Shown: positions 33,858 to 42,644 of the stretch, piece after piece | Layout: each line of letters opens with the position of its first letter | Position numbering within the stretch: the first letter of the stretch is position 1 | Assembly (NCBI GenBank): GCA_045601425.1 | Contig: JAZRZP010000012.1 | Location: forward strand, 1 to 47,367 | Direction of reading: 5' to 3' | DNA: 47,367 nt | Source: UBA1219 sp045601425 | Lineage (GTDB): Bacteria; Bacteroidota; Bacteroidia; Bacteroidales; P3 | Position numbers and translations under genes: made by a program | Notes under the pieces: generated by a model | The model's database searches: none | Told to the model about the DNA's origin: nothing | Seen by the model: only the letters and a program-made list of their open reading frames with translations

Positions 33858-35751
33858 ATCAATAACTACCCAACTTACGCTCAATATACTGATTACCACT
33901 CTGCTGGTGTTTATAATAACCATCGGTATAATAGCCTTTTTCTCGAACAGCATCATCGGAAGTCAGGCAAAAGATGTGGCCCAGTCGAAAATAGACAGCA
34001 GTATCAAGGATATCGAGTACACGCTGAAGCCCGTTGAAACGCTTACGCAAAACAGTGCATGGGCCATTGAAAGCAACATGAACGATTCGGTGATGCTTTT
34101 CGCCTATACCCGGAATATATTGGAACACAATCCCGACATCATAGCTTCTTTTGTGGCTTTTGCCCCGGGAAAATTCAAGGGGAAAGAATATTTCTCGCTT
34201 CTGAGCATAAGGCGTGCCGACAGCATCATGTCTTCGACACCTGATCTGGAAGCCTTCAACTACCTCTGCATGGATTGGTTCCAGATTCCCCAACTTACGA
34301 AAAAACCGTATTGGATAGACCCCTCTTACAGCGCGGACAACATTATAACTTCGTACAGCTACCCGATATTTGACGGCAACGGAGAACTTGTCGCCGTGAT
34401 ATCGAATGCCATCACATTGGACATGATTGTGAACAGGCTGGATTCCATAAAACCCTACGAGAACTCCATGATTTCAATGATAGGACACAACGGACATTTC
34501 ATATCGTCGGATTCCTCTAAACTGGTGGAAACGATATTCAGCTATGCCTTGGAATCAGGGAACGATACTTTGATCAGGATAAGTGAAGACATCGCCCGTG
34601 GAAAAAGTGGAATGAAAAAGCTCAGATACAAAGGCGAAATTGCCTTCGACATATACGGACAGCTGAACAACGGCTGGAGCGTTTCCATACTTTGCCTGTA
34701 TGGCGAAATACTTAAAAGTGCAAAACTTATGAACAGGATACTTCTTCTGGTCATATTCATATCACTCATGTTGCTGATAATAATCTGCCGCAGGCGGATA
34801 CTCATGCTGACCAAGCCGATAGTGGAACTGTCGGTTTCGGCAATGACGATGGCAAAAGGCAATTTCAACGCACATATCGCTGAAATTGACGGCAACAATG
34901 AAATAAAACGTTTGCAGGATTCGGTTATCTATCTCCAGAAATCAATCAAAGACTACATCTCCGAACTGAAAATCACCACGGCCCAGAACGAACGTATCGA
35001 AGGTGAACTCAATATCGCAAGGGAAATACAGATGAACATGGTGCCGAGAAATTTCCCTGCAGTCAGAGACAATTACGGACTTTATGCACTCCTGCAGCCC
35101 GCCAAGGAAGTCGGCGGCGACCTATACGATTTCGTAAAGAAGGACAGCACTCTGCATTTCGTCATCGGCGATGTGTCGGGGAAAGGCGTGCCGGCAGCCA
35201 TGTTCATGGCCATCACACGTGCCGCATTCCGATTCATTTCCGGTCTGGAACTTACCATGGATCAGGTGGCTAACCACATCAACAACAGCCTGAGCGAGGG
35301 CAACGAGAGCAACATGTTCTGTACGCTTTTCATGGGACGCGTGAATCTTGAAACCGGCAACATGACATTCTGCAATGCTGGTCATAACCCGATAATAGTA
35401 ATACCTCCGGCCGTGGAAGGAAATAATGTGCCTCAGGCTTATTACCTCAAGGCCAAACCCAATTTGGCTACGGGTCTCTTTGCCGATTTTCCCTACGAAG
35501 CGGAATCCATACGTCTCGTACATGGCACACGCCTGCTGCTCTATACCGACGGTGTGAGCGAAGCCGAAACTTCACAGAAAGAACTCTTCGGCGACGATCG
35601 GCTCCTTGCTTGGGCTCAAACCATCAACTCCTCCGAAAAAAAGGACAAAACCAACGAGGAACTTGTGAAAGACCTGCAGTCGGTCATAAAAGACTTTACG
35701 GGGGAAAACGAGCAGAATGACGATATAACGATAATGATTATAGAAATCTGA
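33841..35751 (+). CDS. Membrane PP2C (SpoIIE/RsbU) phosphatase with Cache-HAMP sensor
   Basis: 636 residues from ATG 33841. TM1 is at ~10-35. A periplasmic Cache-type sensor covers about 40-295, with two typical strands (IIASFVAFAPGKFKG, SYSYPIFDGNGELVAVISNA). TM2 is at ~300-318 and is followed by HAMP (LTKPIVELSVSAMTMAKGNF) and a coiled linker. The C-terminal phosphatase begins around residue 390 with ELNIAREIQMNMVP. Metal/catalytic motifs: EVGGDLYDF, IGDVSGKGVPAAMFMA, NAGHNP, YTDGVSEA and QNDDITIMII. It would dephosphorylate the STAS antagonist encoded at 28142 when a ligand is sensed outside, the usual trigger of a partner switch. It is the last gene of the operon. Confidence 0.9.
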   Translation: MKLRNKSITTQLTLNILITTLLVFIITIGIIAFFSNSIIGSQAKDVAQSKIDSSIKDIEYTLKPVETLTQNSAWAIESNMNDSVMLFAYTRNILEHNPDIIASFVAFAPGKFKGKEYFSLLSIRRADSIMSSTPDLEAFNYLCMDWFQIPQLTKKPYWIDPSYSADNIITSYSYPIFDGNGELVAVISNAITLDMIVNRLDSIKPYENSMISMIGHNGHFISSDSSKLVETIFSYALESGNDTLIRISEDIARGKSGMKKLRYKGEIAFDIYGQLNNGWSVSILCLYGEILKSAKLMNRILLLVIFISLMLLIIICRRRILMLTKPIVELSVSAMTMAKGNFNAHIAEIDGNNEIKRLQDSVIYLQKSIKDYISELKITTAQNERIEGELNIAREIQMNMVPRNFPAVRDNYGLYALLQPAKEVGGDLYDFVKKDSTLHFVIGDVSGKGVPAAMFMAITRAAFRFISGLELTMDQVANHINNSLSEGNESNMFCTLFMGRVNLETGNMTFCNAGHNPIIVIPPAVEGNNVPQAYYLKAKPNLATGLFADFPYEAESIRLVHGTRLLLYTDGVSEAETSQKELFGDDRLLAWAQTINSSEKKDKTNEELVKDLQSVIKDFTGENEQNDDITIMIIEI

Positions 35752-35777
35752 AAATACCGGAATACGGTGGGTGGAGG

Positions 35778-35789
35778 CTCACCGGTGAG
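35778..35789. other. 12-bp perfect palindrome between convergent genes
   Basis: CTCACCGGTGAG, between the stop of the PP2C gene and the stop of rarA. GC-rich and without a T-run, so not a standard terminator. It may be a small stem that limits convergent transcription. Confidence 0.4.
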
Positions 35790-35812
35790 GCCATGCGTTG
35801 CAGTAGCATCAA

Positions 35813-37066
35813 TCAGTAGCCGTATTTCTTCCAGCGTTCGGCGAGAAACTTTCGGGTTTCCCGTTCACGGGGGTTGTCGCCTGGTTCGTAGAATTTGGCT
35901 CCTGCTATGCCTTCCGGCAGAAATTCCTGATCAACGAAGTTCCCCTCGTAGTTGTGGGCGTATTTGTAGTCTTTGCCGTAACCAAGGTCCGACATGAGTT
36001 TCGTGGGGGCGTTGCGTATGTGCAGCGGCACGGGCAGGTCGCCGGTGCGGCGTACGAAATCCAATGCGTTGTTGATGGCCATGTAGGTGGAGTTGCTCTT
36101 GGTGCAGGTGGCAAGATAAACTGCCGTCTGCGAGAGAATTATCTGGCATTCCGGATATCCTGTCTTGTTCACTGCGTCGAAGCAGGTGTTGGCAAGCAGC
36201 AGGGCATTGGGGTTGGCATTTCCGATGTCTTCCGAGGCGAAAATCAGCATTCTCCGGGCAATGAACAGAGGGTCTTCGCCGCCGGCAATCATGCGTGCAA
36301 GCCAATATACGGCACCGTTGGGGTCGCTGCCGCGCATCGATTTTATGAATGCCGAAACTATGTCGTAGTGCATCTCGCCCTTCTTGTCGTAGGTGGCGAG
36401 GTTTTTCTGTATCACGTTCAGCACCCGTTCGTTGTTTATGACTATGTTTTCCGAGGCATCGCTGTTGATGACAAGCTCGAGGGCATTGAGCAGCTTGCGG
36501 GCGTCGCCGCCCGAAATGCGGAACAGGGCTTCGGTCTCTTCCACAATCATGTTGCGGTTCTGTGTCTCCTTTACGTGTGCCGCCGCAGTGTTCAGGAGCA
36601 GGGTGAGTTCTTCGGTGCCGAAATCTTTCAGTACATACACCTGACAGCGGGAGAGAAGTGCCGATATTACCTCGAACGACGGGTTTTCGGTGGTGGCTCC
36701 TATGAGTGTTATGGTGCCTTTCTCCACGGCTCCGAGCAGCGAATCCTGCTGGCTTTTGTTGAAACGGTGGATTTCGTCGATGAAAAGTATCGCGTTTTCC
36801 TCCTTTTCAGCGGCGTCGATTACGGCACGCACGTCTTTCACGCCCGAGCTTATGGCACTCAGCACGTGGAACGGGCAGTTCAGCGTCTGCGAGATTATCG
36901 TTGCGAGGGTGGTCTTGCCTATGCCCGGAGGCCCCCACAGAATCATGGACGGTACCTTGCCCGACTCTATCATCGTGCGAAGCACCGCCCCCTTGCCTAC
37001 AAGGTGAGTCTGGCCTATGTAGCTGTCCAAACTTGTCGGACGGAGTTGCTCTGCTAAAGGTTTCAT
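35813..37066 (-). CDS. rarA: Replication-associated recombination protein A (AAA+ ATPase)
   Basis: 417 residues from ATG 37066 (MKPLAEQLRPTSLDSYIGQ); a longer frame to 37135 lacks homology. RarA/MgsA acts at stalled replication forks and gaps. Signatures: GQTHLVG near residue 20, Walker A GPPGIGKTT, Walker B LFIDEIHRFNK, sensor 1 GATTENPSFE, SGGDARKLLNALE (sensor 2), then the C-terminal tetramerisation region AFIKSMRGSDPNGAVYWLARM, EDIGNANPNAL and LSDLGYGKDYKYAHNY ... FLPEGIAGAKFYEP. Length and ending match the family. It is a single-gene unit, convergent with the regulatory operon. Confidence 0.95.
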   Translation of the reverse strand: MKPLAEQLRPTSLDSYIGQTHLVGKGAVLRTMIESGKVPSMILWGPPGIGKTTLATIISQTLNCPFHVLSAISSGVKDVRAVIDAAEKEENAILFIDEIHRFNKSQQDSLLGAVEKGTITLIGATTENPSFEVISALLSRCQVYVLKDFGTEELTLLLNTAAAHVKETQNRNMIVEETEALFRISGGDARKLLNALELVINSDASENIVINNERVLNVIQKNLATYDKKGEMHYDIVSAFIKSMRGSDPNGAVYWLARMIAGGEDPLFIARRMLIFASEDIGNANPNALLLANTCFDAVNKTGYPECQIILSQTAVYLATCTKSNSTYMAINNALDFVRRTGDLPVPLHIRNAPTKLMSDLGYGKDYKYAHNYEGNFVDQEFLPEGIAGAKFYEPGDNPRERETRKFLAERWKKYGY

Positions 37067-37346
37067 GTTCTGTTCGTTTCCTGTTTGCAGGGAAAACTGA
37101 AAAAACGGATAAATATTGTATCTGTTGAAAAACAAAAAATGCAGGTCGGAAAACAGGGTGGGAAAGCCGTATGGAGCAGTTTTTACGGGATTTTTTCCGG
37201 ATTTACATCAAGGAAAGTCTAGACCCATCTACTGGAAATAAGGTTGCAGATGAACGGCTCCACTTTCTTTTATGCTTGTTTAATTGCATCTTTGGGCTGT
37301 GGGTGCGGGAAAAAGTTGTTTCCGACACAAAATAAGGTTAATCAAA

Positions 37347-38123
37347 ATGAAAAAAATTTTTTTGTTGTTTTTGCTGTGTACTGTAGGTACACTGTATGCT
37401 CAGGACATCTTATAGATGAAAGATGGCTCCGAAATTTCGGTAAAAATCATTCGTATCAGTGATGATGAGATAGAATTCAAGAAATGGGACAATCAGGATG
37501 GAACCACATTTGCCAAAAAGACTTCCGATGTTTTTATGGTAACCTATGCCAATGGTCAGAAAGAAGTATTCAACAAAGAGGCATCAAACCAGAATCAATC
37601 ACAATTACCCGTCATTGTAGTAAACAATAATAATAACAATAACAACAATGATGATGATGATAATGGATATTTCGTTACAAAACAGATGGTTAGAGATGGT
37701 AACGATTTGATTTTGAATGGTAATAAATTGAAAGACGAAGAGATAAAAATGCTTGTAGGTTCTGAAAATTTCGAAGTTTATCAGAGTGGTTGCCGGCAAC
37801 GTTCGGAATCTCATGCTTTGCTGGCTGCCGGTTGGGGCCTTTTCGGGCTGGGTTTGGTTATGGGAGCGGTGGAGGAGGCTATTGGTGAAGATATTCTGTG
37901 GGTGCCAATCTTGTCGGTAGGAGTTGTATGTATTCCTGCGGGTTATATTCTGAAAGGTATAGGAATAGGACGCATAAATTGGGTTGCAGACGAGTACAAC
38001 AAAAAGAATGGTCTGGCCGAAAACAAAGTGTATTTGAAAATAAATCCCGCCATAATGCGAGCTTCAATGCCGAATCAGAAGAACAACTATGCGTTGGGCT
38101 TGAATTTATCTGTTAATTTCTAA
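37347..38123 (+). pseudogene. Exported protein split by an in-frame amber codon
   Basis: ATG 37347 opens a signal peptide, MKKIFLLFLLCTVGTLYA then QDIL. The frame meets TAG at 37413-37415 and resumes, in the same frame, at ATG 37416 with MKDGSEISVKIIRISDDEIE. Related Bacteroidetes surface proteins read D-x-(I/L)-Y-(M/L)-K-(D/N)-G-S across this point, so the TAG most likely replaced a Tyr codon by a single change. The rest has an Asn/Asp homopolymer (~residues 94-107 of the full frame), a hydrophobic segment HALLAAGWGLFGLGLVMGAV and VPILSVGVVCIPAGYILKGI, and a C-terminus ending LGLNLSVNF. Without readthrough the mature part would start at 37416 and lack a signal peptide. Confidence 0.7.
37622..37663 (+). 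repeat. AAT/AAC/GAT trinucleotide tract
   Basis: A run of AAT and AAC codons followed by repeated GAT, encoding nine Asn and then Asp residues (with interruptions). It is a low-complexity linker inside the interrupted surface protein and is prone to slippage in units of three. Confidence 0.7.
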
Positions 38124-38138
38124 CAAAAATATAAAGCA

Positions 38139-38951
38139 ATGAAACATTTTAACAAAAAAACAATCAAAAAAGTGATTCTGACAGCTGTAGTGCTGTTCAG
38201 TACAAGTGCCACGTTCGCACAGTTTTCCATACATGCCGGTGTCGCATCCCCCATGGGTGCAATGGCAGAGAGCGATGTGGAAGTTTACAATGAGGTTAAC
38301 AAATGGATTCTCAAGAGAACCAGCGATCAGGGTGGAGCAGGCGTCGGATTCAATGTTGGCATGCAGTACAAATTGAATTTTCCAAGCCTGAAAGGTTTCG
38401 GCGTTACTTTGGGAGCTGACTTTATATACAATGGAGCTAACAGAAATATCAGATCTTTTAAAAATGAGATGTTTGATGAACTTGAAACTGCATGCATCAA
38501 AGAAGGAATCAAAAATTATGATTACTCGTTGACCCTGCCCCAATACATCAATGTTCCGGTTTTGGCTGGTATAAACTACACATACGGAGTAAACGATGCA
38601 TTCGGTATTTTTGTTGAAGGATCTTGTGGTGCCGACATACGTATGATTACTGATCTCGTAGAAGATTTGAATATTGCTTCTTACTCTCAAACCATCACTT
38701 TAGAATACGCAACTTCTGTCAATTTCGCATTCCAGTTCGGTGTAGGATTCATGGTGATGGATTACTTTAGCATGGGGGGGTATTACAGTGGTTTGGGTAG
38801 CGACAATGTGAAAATCAATGCCTTAGAAAAATATGATGATCCCCAAAATATCTTTAATACAAACACGCACGATTCGGTTACGGCACATCGCAGAACAAAC
38901 AGGGAACTGTCAACAAACTTGTGGCAGTTGCGTATCGGATACAGTTTTTAA
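38139..38951 (+). CDS. Outer-membrane beta-barrel protein, paralogue of 15545
   Basis: 270 residues. The signal sequence is long and begins MKHFNKKTIKKVILTAVVLF, ending near FAQF. The mature part consists of beta-hairpin-like strands (GVGFNVGMQYKLNFPSLKGF, GVTLGADFIYNGANRN, INVPVLAGINYTYGVNDAFG, FQFGVGFMVMDYFSMGGYYS) and ends in aromatic residues (LRIGYSF). The motif order, the 'F..x..CGAD.RMITD' region and the GYY.GLG turn match the barrel at 15545. Only 15 bases separate it from the interrupted gene upstream, so the two were probably co-transcribed. A terminator follows. Confidence 0.75.
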   Translation: MKHFNKKTIKKVILTAVVLFSTSATFAQFSIHAGVASPMGAMAESDVEVYNEVNKWILKRTSDQGGAGVGFNVGMQYKLNFPSLKGFGVTLGADFIYNGANRNIRSFKNEMFDELETACIKEGIKNYDYSLTLPQYINVPVLAGINYTYGVNDAFGIFVEGSCGADIRMITDLVEDLNIASYSQTITLEYATSVNFAFQFGVGFMVMDYFSMGGYYSGLGSDNVKINALEKYDDPQNIFNTNTHDSVTAHRRTNRELSTNLWQLRIGYSF

Positions 38952-38972
38952 AATATAAAAGCAATGAATTTG

Positions 38973-39013
38973 ACTGCCTGCTCGTTCAAAAATCGTGCAG
39001 GCAGTTTTTTTTT
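38973..39013 (+). terminator. Terminator after the second barrel gene
   Basis: 12-bp stem ACTGCCTGCTCG / CGTGCAGGCAGT with one mismatch, nine-base loop, then nine T. The rest of the gap to 39078 holds no gene. Confidence 0.85.
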
Positions 39014-39078
39014 GCGAGGAAATCGATTCCCTCCATTTTTGAAATTTCACTGTTTTTCTGAAAACAGATTTTCAGTCC

Positions 39079-39112
39079 TTTGTATGCAATTCAAAAAAAA
39101 ATCGTACCTTTG
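39079..39112 (+). promoter_or_regulatory. Promoter of the S46 peptidase gene
   Basis: TTTG (39079-39082), 22 bp, TACCTTTG (39105-39112). The transcript would start near 39119, with an ~85-base leader. Confidence 0.65.
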
Positions 39113-39203
39113 TAGTTGTCCTGTTTGCAGGGGAAACAGTGCAACTTGCACTCATTCAATGTTTTGACACGAAAAATAAAGTAATAATAAAAAAACAACT
39201 ACA

Positions 39204-41351
39204 ATGAAATCAAGAATTTTGACGCTTGCATTGGCAATAGCAATGCTTCTGCCCGGCGCATTGCGTGCCGATGAGGGTATGTGGCTGCTTTCGGCTATCG
39301 GCAAAAACTACAGCGATATGCAGAAAGCCGGATTCAAACTCACACCCGAAGACATCTACAACATCAACCAGAGCTGCATCAAGGATGCCATCATAGGTCT
39401 GGGCAACAAAGGCCAGTCGTTTTGGCATTTCTGCACGGCTGAAATTATTTCCGCCGAAGGTCTGGTAAGTACCAACCACCACTGCGGATACGGCATGATT
39501 CAGGCTCATTCCACTGTGGAACACGACTACCTTGCAGACGGATTCTGGGCTTATTCCAAAGATCAGGAACTCCCCAATCCCGACATCACTGCTTCCATAC
39601 TTGTCCGTGTGGAAGACGTAACCGATGCCATCAAATCGGTCATCAAGGACGATATGAGCGAGGCTGACCGCGAAAAGGCCATAGCCGAAAAATCGGCAGA
39701 ACTCGAAAAGGCTGCTGTCGAAGGCACTCAGTATCAGGCCAAGGTGAAAAGCATGTTCAACGGCAACCAGTTCATCATGTTTGTACACATAATCTACAAC
39801 GACGTGCGTTTGGTCGGAGCTCCTCCTTCATCGATGGGCAAGTTCGGCGGCGACACCGACAACTGGATGTGGCCACGCCACACGGCAGACTTCTCGCTGC
39901 TCCGCATCTACACCGCTCCCGACGGCTCGCCGGCAGCTTATTCCAAGGACAATGTGCCTCTGAACCCCAAACATCATCTTCCCGTAAGCATAAAAGGCGT
40001 TGAACAGAACGATTTCGCCATGATAATGGGCTTCCCCGGCACCACCGACCGCTTCCTCACTTCTTTCGGCTTGGACGAAACCATGAACATCACCAACAAA
40101 CTGCGTTATGAAATACGTACCGTCAAGATAAACGTATGGCGTGCCGCCATGGCTTCCGATCAGGCCATAAAAATCAAATACGCTTCTAAATACGCAAGCT
40201 GCTCCAACTACTGGAAATATTCTCACGAACAGAACAAAGCCCTCAAGGCTCTCAACACCATGAACGTGAAGAAGGACATCGAACAGAAATATTCCGAATG
40301 GGCAAAATACAAGGGTGGAGAATACGAAAAGGCTCTCCAGTACCTCGAAAACAGCTACAAAGCCCGTAAGCCTTACATGGCAGCCCGCACTTATCTGGCC
40401 GAAGGCCTTCTGCAGGGTCCGGATCTGCCTTACGAAGCATTCCAGCTCGGTTACACTCTCCTGAAAGCCGAAGGCAATCAGGAAATCATTGGCAAACTGA
40501 AAGCTGCAGCAGCCGAATTCTACAAGGATTACGACCAAGCTACCGAAGAAAAGACCATCGCGGCCATGTTCGAATATGTTTACAAGAACATCGATGCCGA
40601 ATACTGCCCCAAATTCCTTGCCGATGCCAACAGAAAATATAACGGCGACTTTGCAAAATACGCTGCCAAGACCTTGAAAAAGTCTGTTTTCGCCAACGCT
40701 GAAGCTTTCAACAAATTCATGGAAAAACCTACCGCAAAGGTTATTGAAAACGACCCCGTTTACATTGCCGGAAAGGAAGCCTACGAAATGTACCGCAGCG
40801 TTTCTATGAAAGCCAATGCTGCCACTCCTGACCTCGCAAAAGGTAAACGTCTCTTCGTTGACGGAATTCTCCAGATGAACGGCGACAAACCTATCGCACC
40901 CGATGCAAACTCCACGATACGTTGCACTTACGGCAATGTTCTCGACTACGACCCCAAGGACGGTGTTCACTACAACCACTATACCACTTTGAAAGGCGTC
41001 ATAGAAAAGGAAGACCCGAACAACAGCGAATTCAACGTTCCCGAAAAACTTAAATCGCTCTTCTATGCAGGCGATTTCGGCCAGTATGCCAATGCCAAAG
41101 GCGAACTGCCCGTATGCTTCATCACCAACAACGACATCACTGGCGGCAACTCCGGAAGTCCTGTCATGAACGCCAACGGTGAACTTATCGGTCTGGCCTT
41201 CGACGGCAACAGCGAAGCCATGTCAGGCGACATCGATTTCGAAGAAAACATGCAGCGCTGCATCAACCTCGACGTACGTTACATGCTCTTCATAATCGAC
41301 AAGTTCGCAGGTGCCAAGAATCTCATCAACGAAATTGACATCAGAAAATAA
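39204..41351 (+). CDS. S46 family dipeptidyl-peptidase (DPP7-like)
   Basis: 715 residues with a signal peptide (ending LPGALRA, then DEGMW). S46 peptidases cut dipeptides from oligopeptides in the periplasm of asaccharolytic and gut Bacteroidetes. Triad: His in STNHHCGYG (His92/93), Asp in GGDTDNWMWPRHT (Asp217/219) and Ser650 in GGNSGSPV. The S1-pocket residue is Gly668 (FDGN), the DPP7 state; DPP11, which prefers acidic residues, has Arg there. Hydrophobic P1 specificity is therefore likely. The helical cap occupies roughly 270-560. It is monocistronic, with promoter and terminator. Confidence 0.92.
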   Translation: MKSRILTLALAIAMLLPGALRADEGMWLLSAIGKNYSDMQKAGFKLTPEDIYNINQSCIKDAIIGLGNKGQSFWHFCTAEIISAEGLVSTNHHCGYGMIQAHSTVEHDYLADGFWAYSKDQELPNPDITASILVRVEDVTDAIKSVIKDDMSEADREKAIAEKSAELEKAAVEGTQYQAKVKSMFNGNQFIMFVHIIYNDVRLVGAPPSSMGKFGGDTDNWMWPRHTADFSLLRIYTAPDGSPAAYSKDNVPLNPKHHLPVSIKGVEQNDFAMIMGFPGTTDRFLTSFGLDETMNITNKLRYEIRTVKINVWRAAMASDQAIKIKYASKYASCSNYWKYSHEQNKALKALNTMNVKKDIEQKYSEWAKYKGGEYEKALQYLENSYKARKPYMAARTYLAEGLLQGPDLPYEAFQLGYTLLKAEGNQEIIGKLKAAAAEFYKDYDQATEEKTIAAMFEYVYKNIDAEYCPKFLADANRKYNGDFAKYAAKTLKKSVFANAEAFNKFMEKPTAKVIENDPVYIAGKEAYEMYRSVSMKANAATPDLAKGKRLFVDGILQMNGDKPIAPDANSTIRCTYGNVLDYDPKDGVHYNHYTTLKGVIEKEDPNNSEFNVPEKLKSLFYAGDFGQYANAKGELPVCFITNNDITGGNSGSPVMNANGELIGLAFDGNSEAMSGDIDFEENMQRCINLDVRYMLFIIDKFAGAKNLINEIDIRK

Positions 41352-41370
41352 GCCGTGTGTCCGGCAAAAA

Positions 41371-41402
41371 AAACGGTGAAGTTTCAGACTTCACCGTTTT
41401 TT
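41371..41402. terminator. Bidirectional terminator between S46 and glycosyltransferase genes
   Basis: 12-bp perfect stem AAACGGTGAAGT / ACTTCACCGTTT with five-base loop and A/T runs on both sides. It serves the S46 gene on the plus strand and the convergent pair on the minus strand. Confidence 0.85.
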
Positions 41403-41414
41403 TTTTCAGGAATT

Positions 41415-42644
41415 TCATTTCCCGCTTATTTCGTACAAGATGCCAGCAAACTGTATGGCCTGACGTTCGCGTGAGAATGCCGATACGAAATCGGGTTCGG
41501 AGTGCGATTTTACGATTCCGGTCTTCTTCCATTCGTCGTATTTGAATTTTAGATAGTTGCGCAGTTCGGGGTAGGAATCGGTGCAGCAGCCGGCATTAGC
41601 CCGGTTGATGAGCTCCTGCAAGTCTCCTCCGCTGTTGGGAATGCAGAGTATTTCACGGTTCGATGCCATGTATTCAAAAACTTTGGTCGTAAGAATGCCG
41701 TGTGTGAGCAATTCCGACGAAAGTATCAGCAAAATATTGCTTTCGGAAAGTATTTGAGGTATTTTCTCGCTGTCAACCCAGCCGTGTATGTCTGCAATGT
41801 CTCCGAGACCGTATTTTTCCACGTATGCGTTCACGAACTCACGGCTCGGCGAATTGGTGTAAAAACGTACGCGGACGGAATCCTCGGCAAAATGACCTGA
41901 CCTGTACAACTCTGCAATTGCCTTGAACAAAAGTTCCGGCGAGCGTGTGCTGTCATGTTCGTATGCAGGGACGGTACCGGTATATGTTATGGTGAATTTT
42001 TCGGTTTTTTCGGGCTGTGTGTAACGGAACAAGTCGGGGTCGAAACCGTTGTATATCAGTCTGGTGTCGGGGTTGATTTCCGAAAGCAGATTCCTGTGCC
42101 ACGGGGAGACGGTGCTCACGGCAGCCGATTTTTTCAGTATCCTGTTGCGGCGTTTTATCTGCATCTTGCGCAGGAATGTCGATAAATTCCTGTGAGTCAG
42201 AAAGTTGTCGTTCTGTTCGTAAATGTCGCGCAGGTCGGCGAGCAGCGGCAGGCCGTATTCTTCGGCAATGCGTGAGGCACAGAGGAGCGGAAAGAAACTT
42301 GCCGTGGAACAGAGTACGGCATCGAACTGGCGTTTTTTCAGTATTTCCTTTGCGGCCTTGTACATAAGTTCGTCGTTGTACGACCACAGTCTGCGGAACC
42401 TTGTAAGACCGTACAGCTCTATTGCCAGACGGTTTATTTTGTGGTTTCCGAACCAACGCGTTTCCTTAATCTCTTCCGATTCAATGAAGTGTGCGAGCGA
42501 TTCGAAACCGATTTTGCTGACAGGGTGGGGCATGGAGATGGCGTATGCGTCCCAGCCGGTGTCTTTCAGGTATTTTGAAAGATATCCCATTCGCGGAGCA
42601 AACGACGGCGGAAAATGGTCCAGTATCAGAAGTACGTTTTTCAT
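41415..42644 (-). CDS. Glycosyltransferase, GT4-like
   Basis: 409 residues from ATG 42644, which overlaps the stop of the deacetylase gene as ATGA; a longer frame to 42695 would sit inside that gene. It has a GT-B layout: N-terminal domain beginning VLLILDHFPPSFAPRMGYLS, with LLADLRDIYEQND, and AVSTVSPWHRNLL. The C-terminal donor domain begins at TITYTGTVPAYEHDSTRSPE, then DIHGWVDSEKIPQILSESNI and TTKVFEYMASNREILCIPN with the E-x7-E-like nucleotide-sugar motif. The product is probably surface polysaccharide or lipid-linked sugar. Donor and acceptor are unknown. Confidence 0.82.
   Translation of the reverse strand: MKNVLLILDHFPPSFAPRMGYLSKYLKDTGWDAYAISMPHPVSKIGFESLAHFIESEEIKETRWFGNHKINRLAIELYGLTRFRRLWSYNDELMYKAAKEILKKRQFDAVLCSTASFFPLLCASRIAEEYGLPLLADLRDIYEQNDNFLTHRNLSTFLRKMQIKRRNRILKKSAAVSTVSPWHRNLLSEINPDTRLIYNGFDPDLFRYTQPEKTEKFTITYTGTVPAYEHDSTRSPELLFKAIAELYRSGHFAEDSVRVRFYTNSPSREFVNAYVEKYGLGDIADIHGWVDSEKIPQILSESNILLILSSELLTHGILTTKVFEYMASNREILCIPNSGGDLQELINRANAGCCTDSYPELRNYLKFKYDEWKKTGIVKSHSEPDFVSAFSRERQAIQFAGILYEISGK

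Noticed and set aside
35954..37057. 367-codon plus-strand frame opposite rarA
   Set aside because: rarA on the minus strand is unambiguous by motifs; the plus frame has no recognisable features.
38964..39167. 67-codon ORF after the second barrel gene
   Set aside because: It starts before and runs through a strong rho-independent terminator and then through the promoter of the S46 gene.
39828..40979. 383-codon minus-strand frame opposite the S46 gene
   Set aside because: Antisense shadow of a biased codon set; the S46 triad is on the plus strand.
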